From Larix sibirica (taxonomy: Eukaryota > Streptophyta > Pinopsida > Pinales > Pinaceae), in NCBI GenBank assembly GCA_004151065.3, contig NWUY0303905230.1, forward strand, positions 1-11,701: a DNA stretch of 11,701 nt. The letters are read 5' to 3'. This document shows, piece by piece, positions 8,025 to 11,701 of the stretch; within the stretch, counting starts at the first letter, position 1; each line of letters begins with the position of its first letter. The position numbers and the translations under genes were made by a program. The notes under the pieces were generated by a model, which worked only from the letters and a program-made list of their open reading frames with translations, was not told the origin of the DNA and ran no database searches.

Positions 8025-8243
8025 GGGGGAGTTTATGTCCAAAGATCGGGTTGCTACATCCACATAAAACTTCCAAGGAACTCATTTGAGGGGACCTCAT
8101 ATTGTTAGGCTATTTTAGAGCCTATCCCCAGCACCAAACTTGGGTGTCTAATCCTGGAGGACCCAAAGAATTGAATTCTCAACCTTGACCTTGTAACAAC
8201 TTAGTCCCGAAAACTCCAACCAACTAAGCTACCCCACGAAACT
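8025..8243 (-). mobile_element. SINE-1, tRNA-derived, copy in unit B
   Basis: This is the same insertion as 1233-1450, at the same site and orientation. On the minus strand, gtggggtagcttagttgg gives the A box, followed by a degenerate B box and the same body. Flanking tttatatatgt and tttatatatgat mark the target site. Over about 203 aligned bases I count roughly 39 differences from copy A, mostly transitions, far more than in the adjacent DNA (about 8 in 175). Confidence 0.75.
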
Positions 8244-8847
8244 AAAATATAATTTATATATGATAATAAATTCTAATTTATCTTTTATTTATATATTTGA
8301 TAACATTTTTTATATCTTATATTAAAAGATTATAAATTATATAATATTATAAAAAATATTTATAATATTTTCTATTATAAGATTGAAAAATAATTATAAA
8401 ATTATATGGCACGATATATCATTGAGAGAAATGTTTGAAAAGAGGTAATGGTGGGAATTTTATGAGAGATGGAGGTGGTTTTGAAAGGGAAAAAGTGCAT
8501 ATTATTTTGTGACGTCAATGGAGTTTAATGGAAACATTGATTTAAAATGGGGTTTATGTTATAGGTTTGATATATTTATAAAGGTTTATACTTTGTATAT
8601 TTTTTAAAATTTATTGTGTCGATAGGTGTTAGAATAACACTTATTTGTGTTATTCTTTTAACTATTGGGATAGAGGTTGATTTCAAAAATCTAGAAATAT
8701 TTATGGTAGTCGTCATTGTTTAAGGAACCTAACAAATCCAGATTAATTGTTAATGCCGATTTAGATTGCCAATGAGTCTTTAGAATGATTGTGAACCATA
8801 ATTGACTACTGAAATCCATTATAACATTATGGGCTCCATTTTGCTCA

Positions 8848-8857
8848 TATATATAAA
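8848..8857 (+). promoter_or_regulatory. TATA-like element, copy B
   Basis: tatatataaa is identical to 2122-2131 of copy A, in a conserved context (tttgctca before it). The bases just downstream differ more than the motif does. Function is inferred only from the match to a TATA box. Confidence 0.3.
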
Positions 8858-8865
8858 CTTGTTCC

Positions 8866-9730
8866 GATGAACATAGAAGTGTGGGATCACTTGCAATGTT
8901 CTGGTCTTGGAGCAGAAGAGGAAAAACAAGTTTTGTTTTTGGCACAAAGCTCCCAATATGATTACAGAAATAGTTGCACCATCATCCGGGACATAAAATG
9001 TCGATCTGCGACTCAAGAGGGATTTCTTCATAGTAGACGTTAATCCTAAGATGACGAAAGCGATAGAGCGTGGCCTAACACACCACATTTTTCTAGGGTT
9101 CTTATATGGAAGATATGTTAGAAGTTCACAAGAAAAGTGTGTGAACGGTGGTCCATCCATGCGGGATATAAAATGGTCCACCTTCTTTCTATCCCCATCA
9201 ATCGAGTTGCGATTGAACTGTTGTTTCTGTCTCTTTACTTTGGTTGAAGGTTTCCGGCTTGTGTATTTTGAAATCTTGGGTTATTGCTATTTTCTGCTTT
9301 CCGTGAAGTATCTTGACAAAAAAATTGGCTTCACAATATGTTAGTTGTGTTGGTCATCTTAAATATTTCTTAATGGAGAAGAGTCTAGAAGATGTTTGTC
9401 TATCAGTGTTCACCAACCACAAGTTAAGTGGTTGTGCTAGTATTATGTTATATATAAGGCTTATCTACATTACTATAAAGAAAACCCAGAACCATTAGAT
9501 ATAGCAATAGCGAGGACTTACACTACCACCAACAAAGAAAGTTATGGATTTTTTATATTATTTTATTGCCTACAAGTTCAACCATTACTTGGATGTGGTT
9601 ATTATAGTTCAATTGTTATATTTAAATTATATTTTGTGTTGTGGAGGATGTCATCTTCATACCCTTTCGAGACCTTATCATGCATACTTTAGATTTCATG
9701 AGATACTTATGATACAAAGAGCACTCATTT
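8866..9730. other. Conserved non-coding block of unit B, no supported gene
   Basis: This is the copy B counterpart of 2140-3001. The longest frames are 97 codons (9051-9344, plus) and 120 codons (8819-9181, minus), and they overlap one another. Neither is intact in copy A, and neither contains a motif I recognise. I treat them as chance frames in a relatively GC-richer stretch. Confidence 0.5.
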
Positions 9731-9747
9731 ACATTCTTAATAAAGAA
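9731..9747 (+). other. Preserved empty LINE target site in copy B
   Basis: acattcttaataaagaa is present once, with collinear DNA on both sides matching 2900-3018 and 6089 onward of copy A. It shows the state of the locus before LINE insertion. Confidence 0.9.
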
Positions 9748-10159
9748 AGCGTATGACATGGACCATTACGTCATACTCATTATAGGAGACCTTATGTAGG
9801 CATACAAATGGGGTATTATTGTTTAGGAAGTTTTTATTTTTATATCGTAACTTGTTTATTGTTAATGATAGTTGCATAGGATACTCTTTTGGGCGCTAAG
9901 CCTTATGATTTTATTGCAATAATTGATTTCACACGATGTTTTAAGGGGGTTTAAGGGAGCTTTTAATGTGCATATGTGCATATAAATTGAGTTTCTTTAT
10001 GCACAAGGAGTTCTTATATGGCTTGAAACATGTACTTTGAGCATGCTATGATGAGATAGATATACTCTTTCTTTGATCATATATGATAATTTATGTAAAT
10101 ATTATTAGTTATGTAATTAGTTATTATTAGTTTTTATTAAAGTAGGTAGTATATATTTG

Positions 10160-10235
10160 ATTTGCAAGTTAAAGTGATTTAACTTTGTATACATTTTATT
10201 TGCAAGTCAAAGTGATTTAACTTTGCATTAACTCA
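10160..10235 (+). repeat. 38-bp tandem pair with internal hairpins, copy B
   Basis: atttgcaagtYaaagtgatt begins at 10160 and 10198, a period of 38 bases. The second unit contains caaagt-gattta-actttg (10208-10225), a 6-base inverted repeat. It corresponds to the pair at 6514-6588 in copy A. Confidence 0.8.
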
Positions 10236-10239
10236 TTTT

Positions 10240-10762
10240 TATGTTATAATTTTTTATTTATAAAGTTTTCATATGTTTTCAAATTATATTGTTAAATTGT
10301 TTTTTTTTTTAATCTAAAAATAAAATTTAACATTTCACTCATTCTATTTTTTTGATTTGTTAAAGAGGTTATCGATGGGACGTTAATCTTTGCAAGTGTG
10401 ACTTTATTTTTTAATATAGAAAAGAAAATGTAAAACCATTTAATATGGATTTTTTATGTGGCAACCTTTACATGCCATTGTTGACTTTTGTTTACTAGAA
10501 AACAAAAAAGCATTGTTGTCACTTATCATGTGATGTTTTAATTTTAATGTTGCTAATTCTATATATTTTAATTTTAATGCTTTTATTTATTTTTAACAAG
10601 AATGGATGACATTTTCATTGATACATGAAAGGTTGTGGCCGAACCAGTCAACAAATTGATACAATGGCTTAAAGGATTAAAAAAAGGGTTCAAAACTTCT
10701 AGTTCCATGAAACGACATAGGACATTTTTACTACTATCAACTTTTAATCTATATTCTTGACA
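10240..10762. other. AT-rich right end of unit B, no gene seen
   Basis: This matches 6600-7120 of copy A, including the T runs and the conserved blocks near 10365-10395 and 10615-10680. It contains no supported gene. Homology with copy A stops at 10762. Confidence 0.6.
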
Positions 10763-10770
10763 ACCATATA
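10763..10770. repeat. Outer direct repeat, right copy (accatata)
   Basis: accatata follows the last base shared with copy A and equals 521-528. It is absent from the A/B junction at 7120/7121. It is a candidate target-site duplication around the dimer. Confidence 0.4.
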
Positions 10771-10849
10771 CTCCAATGAACTATCCACACAAGAATATGA
10801 CATGAAAAAACATAACGAAACTTGTTATAATTAGGAGAGTTCATGCCCA

Positions 10850-11215
10850 ATATGGGCTTCCTTCATTTATTCATCATTAATCTCCTATTGTTCAAGTGTT
10901 GGCTAGTTTATTACTTCCTCTTCATGTTCCCCTGGTGCTTGTTGAACTATAATATCCTCCATGAGTGCTTTCCTAGCTGAAATTACAGAATATGAACACT
11001 AGTCCAACATGGAGTGTGTGCTACTAGCAAAAATCAATATCATGTTTTAGTGCAAATCAAGGTTTGTAGCCAATTTTTCCATTCTTCTATTTTTAGATTC
11101 CATTCTCACTTCCAAATTTGTGTTCCTTGGCATTTGAGCCTCAATTCGATCACCTATACTCTAATTCGGTTGTGTAATTGCCTCCTGGAGAGTGTCCAAT
11201 TTCCTAACCAAATAT
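10850..11215 (-). pseudogene. Possible decayed minus-strand coding remnant
   Basis: One minus-strand frame reads as a charged, helix-like stretch with only scattered stops: KLDTLQEAITQ, a stop, DRIEAQMPRN, MESKNRRMEKLATNLDL, a stop, and later SARKALMEDII and GEHEEEV. It recalls the coiled, acidic and basic N-terminal part of retrotransposon gag proteins, but no diagnostic motif (zinc knuckle, protease) is present. The opposite strand has a 94-codon frame (11014-11298) without recognisable features. This may be chance. Confidence 0.2.
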
Positions 11216-11400
11216 CTAATAATATGTGTAGATCCAATACTTCACATCATGCACATTTACTAGGGTGGCTATGCTCACACATGATTCCACTCAAATGAGG
11301 AAGCATCTTGAATGTAGAGAAAGCCAATGCATGCCACCATTTAGGTCTGGACCTTGCTTTCCCATATTATTGATGCCTTCTTGGTTTCCTATTTACATGG
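11216..11400. other. Right flank, nothing recognised
   Basis: This is single-copy sequence of ordinary composition. I see no motif, repeat or reading frame that I can assign. Confidence 0.5.
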
Positions 11401-11412
11401 CTAGTTAAGATC

Positions 11413-11498
11413 TTATCTCCAACTAGATTTATTATTCTATTTTAGTTGTTATTTGTTATCTCCAACTAGATCTATTATTCTATTTTAATTGTTATTTG
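11413..11498 (+). repeat. 43-bp tandem duplication
   Basis: A 43-base unit starting ttatctccaactagat occupies 11413-11455 and 11456-11498, with two differences (agattt/agatct and tttagttg/tttaattg). Confidence 0.95.
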
Positions 11499-11701
11499 TT
11501 AGGATATTGTTTCCCAGTTTGTTGAGATAGTTTTCTTGATGTAAATCTATTTAAGCTTAGGTTTTCTTAATGAAAATTCAGTCAGAGGTTTGTTCACGCC
11601 TTGGTGTTGAAAATTCAGTTAGAGGTTTGTGTTAAAGTTACAACATCATGAGTCATTCTCCAGGTTAATCTTGTGTGTCAATATTGAGCCTCATGTGTTG
11701 A
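11413..11701 (+). mobile_element. Possible Ty1/copia LTR edge, truncated by the window end
   Basis: The stretch resembles plant copia LTRs in style: tgttaggatattgtttccc, then gatgtaaatctatttaagc with a TATA-like tatttaag (about 11548-11555). aatgaaaattcag and a spaced direct repeat of 23 bases (11571-11593 and 11608-11630, one mismatch) follow. No TG/CA end, primer-binding site or target-site duplication is visible, because the window stops at 11701. It could equally be a host promoter or 5' untranslated region. Confidence 0.35.

Larger units (their letters stand above)
7121..10762 (+). repeat. Tandem unit copy B (interrupted by SINE-2)
   Basis: This is the second head-to-tail copy of the unit, beginning aaatacagta directly after the last base of copy A and ending attcttgaca at 10753-10762. 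It lacks the LINE and carries SINE-2, a roughly 100-bp AT-rich segment near 7855-7970 absent from copy A, and the opposite orientation of the 7615-7682 micro-inversion. Because it preserves the LINE empty site (9731-9747), it is the better template for the unit in that region. Confidence 0.9.

Noticed and set aside
8819-9344. Overlapping 120-codon minus and 97-codon plus frames in copy B
   Set aside because: Neither is intact in copy A (4-base indel and stops), they overlap antisense, and no motif is recognisable.
528-10762. Copies A and B as the two LTRs of one LTR retrotransposon
   Set aside because: There is no internal region between them, no primer-binding site or polypurine tract at the junction, and the ends do not read TG and CA.
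528-10762. Helitron concatemer
   Set aside because: Head-to-tail arrays are known for Helitrons, but the ends lack 5' TC and 3' CTRR with a hairpin, and a short flanking duplication would not be expected.

Overview
The window looks like plant nuclear DNA, most likely eudicot: it is AT-rich, has no bacterial gene layout, and is full of plant-type retroelements. These are an L1-type LINE whose ORF2 ends in an RNase H domain, tRNA-headed SINEs, and a possible Ty1/copia LTR edge. Two N bases at 7211-7212 point to draft assembly. I see no intact host gene. Species and database family names cannot be assigned from the sequence alone.

Layout. 1-527 is unique AT-rich flank. 528-7120 is copy A and 7121-10762 is copy B of a roughly 3.5-kb unit repeated head to tail, about 92% identical where I counted. 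10763-11701 is unrelated right flank, ending in a promoter-like, repeat-bearing stretch that resembles a copia LTR. The dimer abuts a short direct repeat (accatata) on both outer sides but not at the internal junction, so it may have inserted or been copied as a unit.

History read from the paralogues. SINE-1 (minus strand) sits at the same site with the same flanking repeat in both copies, so it predates the duplication. After duplication, copy A gained a 3.05-kb LINE (3019-6071, 17-bp target-site duplication, empty site preserved in copy B). Copy B gained SINE-2 (7177-7353, 17-bp target-site duplication, empty site preserved in copy A). The copies also differ by a roughly 120-bp micro-inversion, several local tandem duplications and an AT-rich indel. 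SINE-1 has diverged far more between copies than its flanks, mostly by transitions.

The LINE is a dead copy. It is 5'-truncated inside the endonuclease and lacks the first part of the reverse transcriptase. It carries stops and a frameshift, but still shows GLRQG, FADD, a zinc-knuckle region and an RNase H with all four acidic residues. The nature of the 3.5-kb unit itself is the main open question: it has a shared TATA-like site and a shared minus-strand reading frame but no recognisable protein domain.
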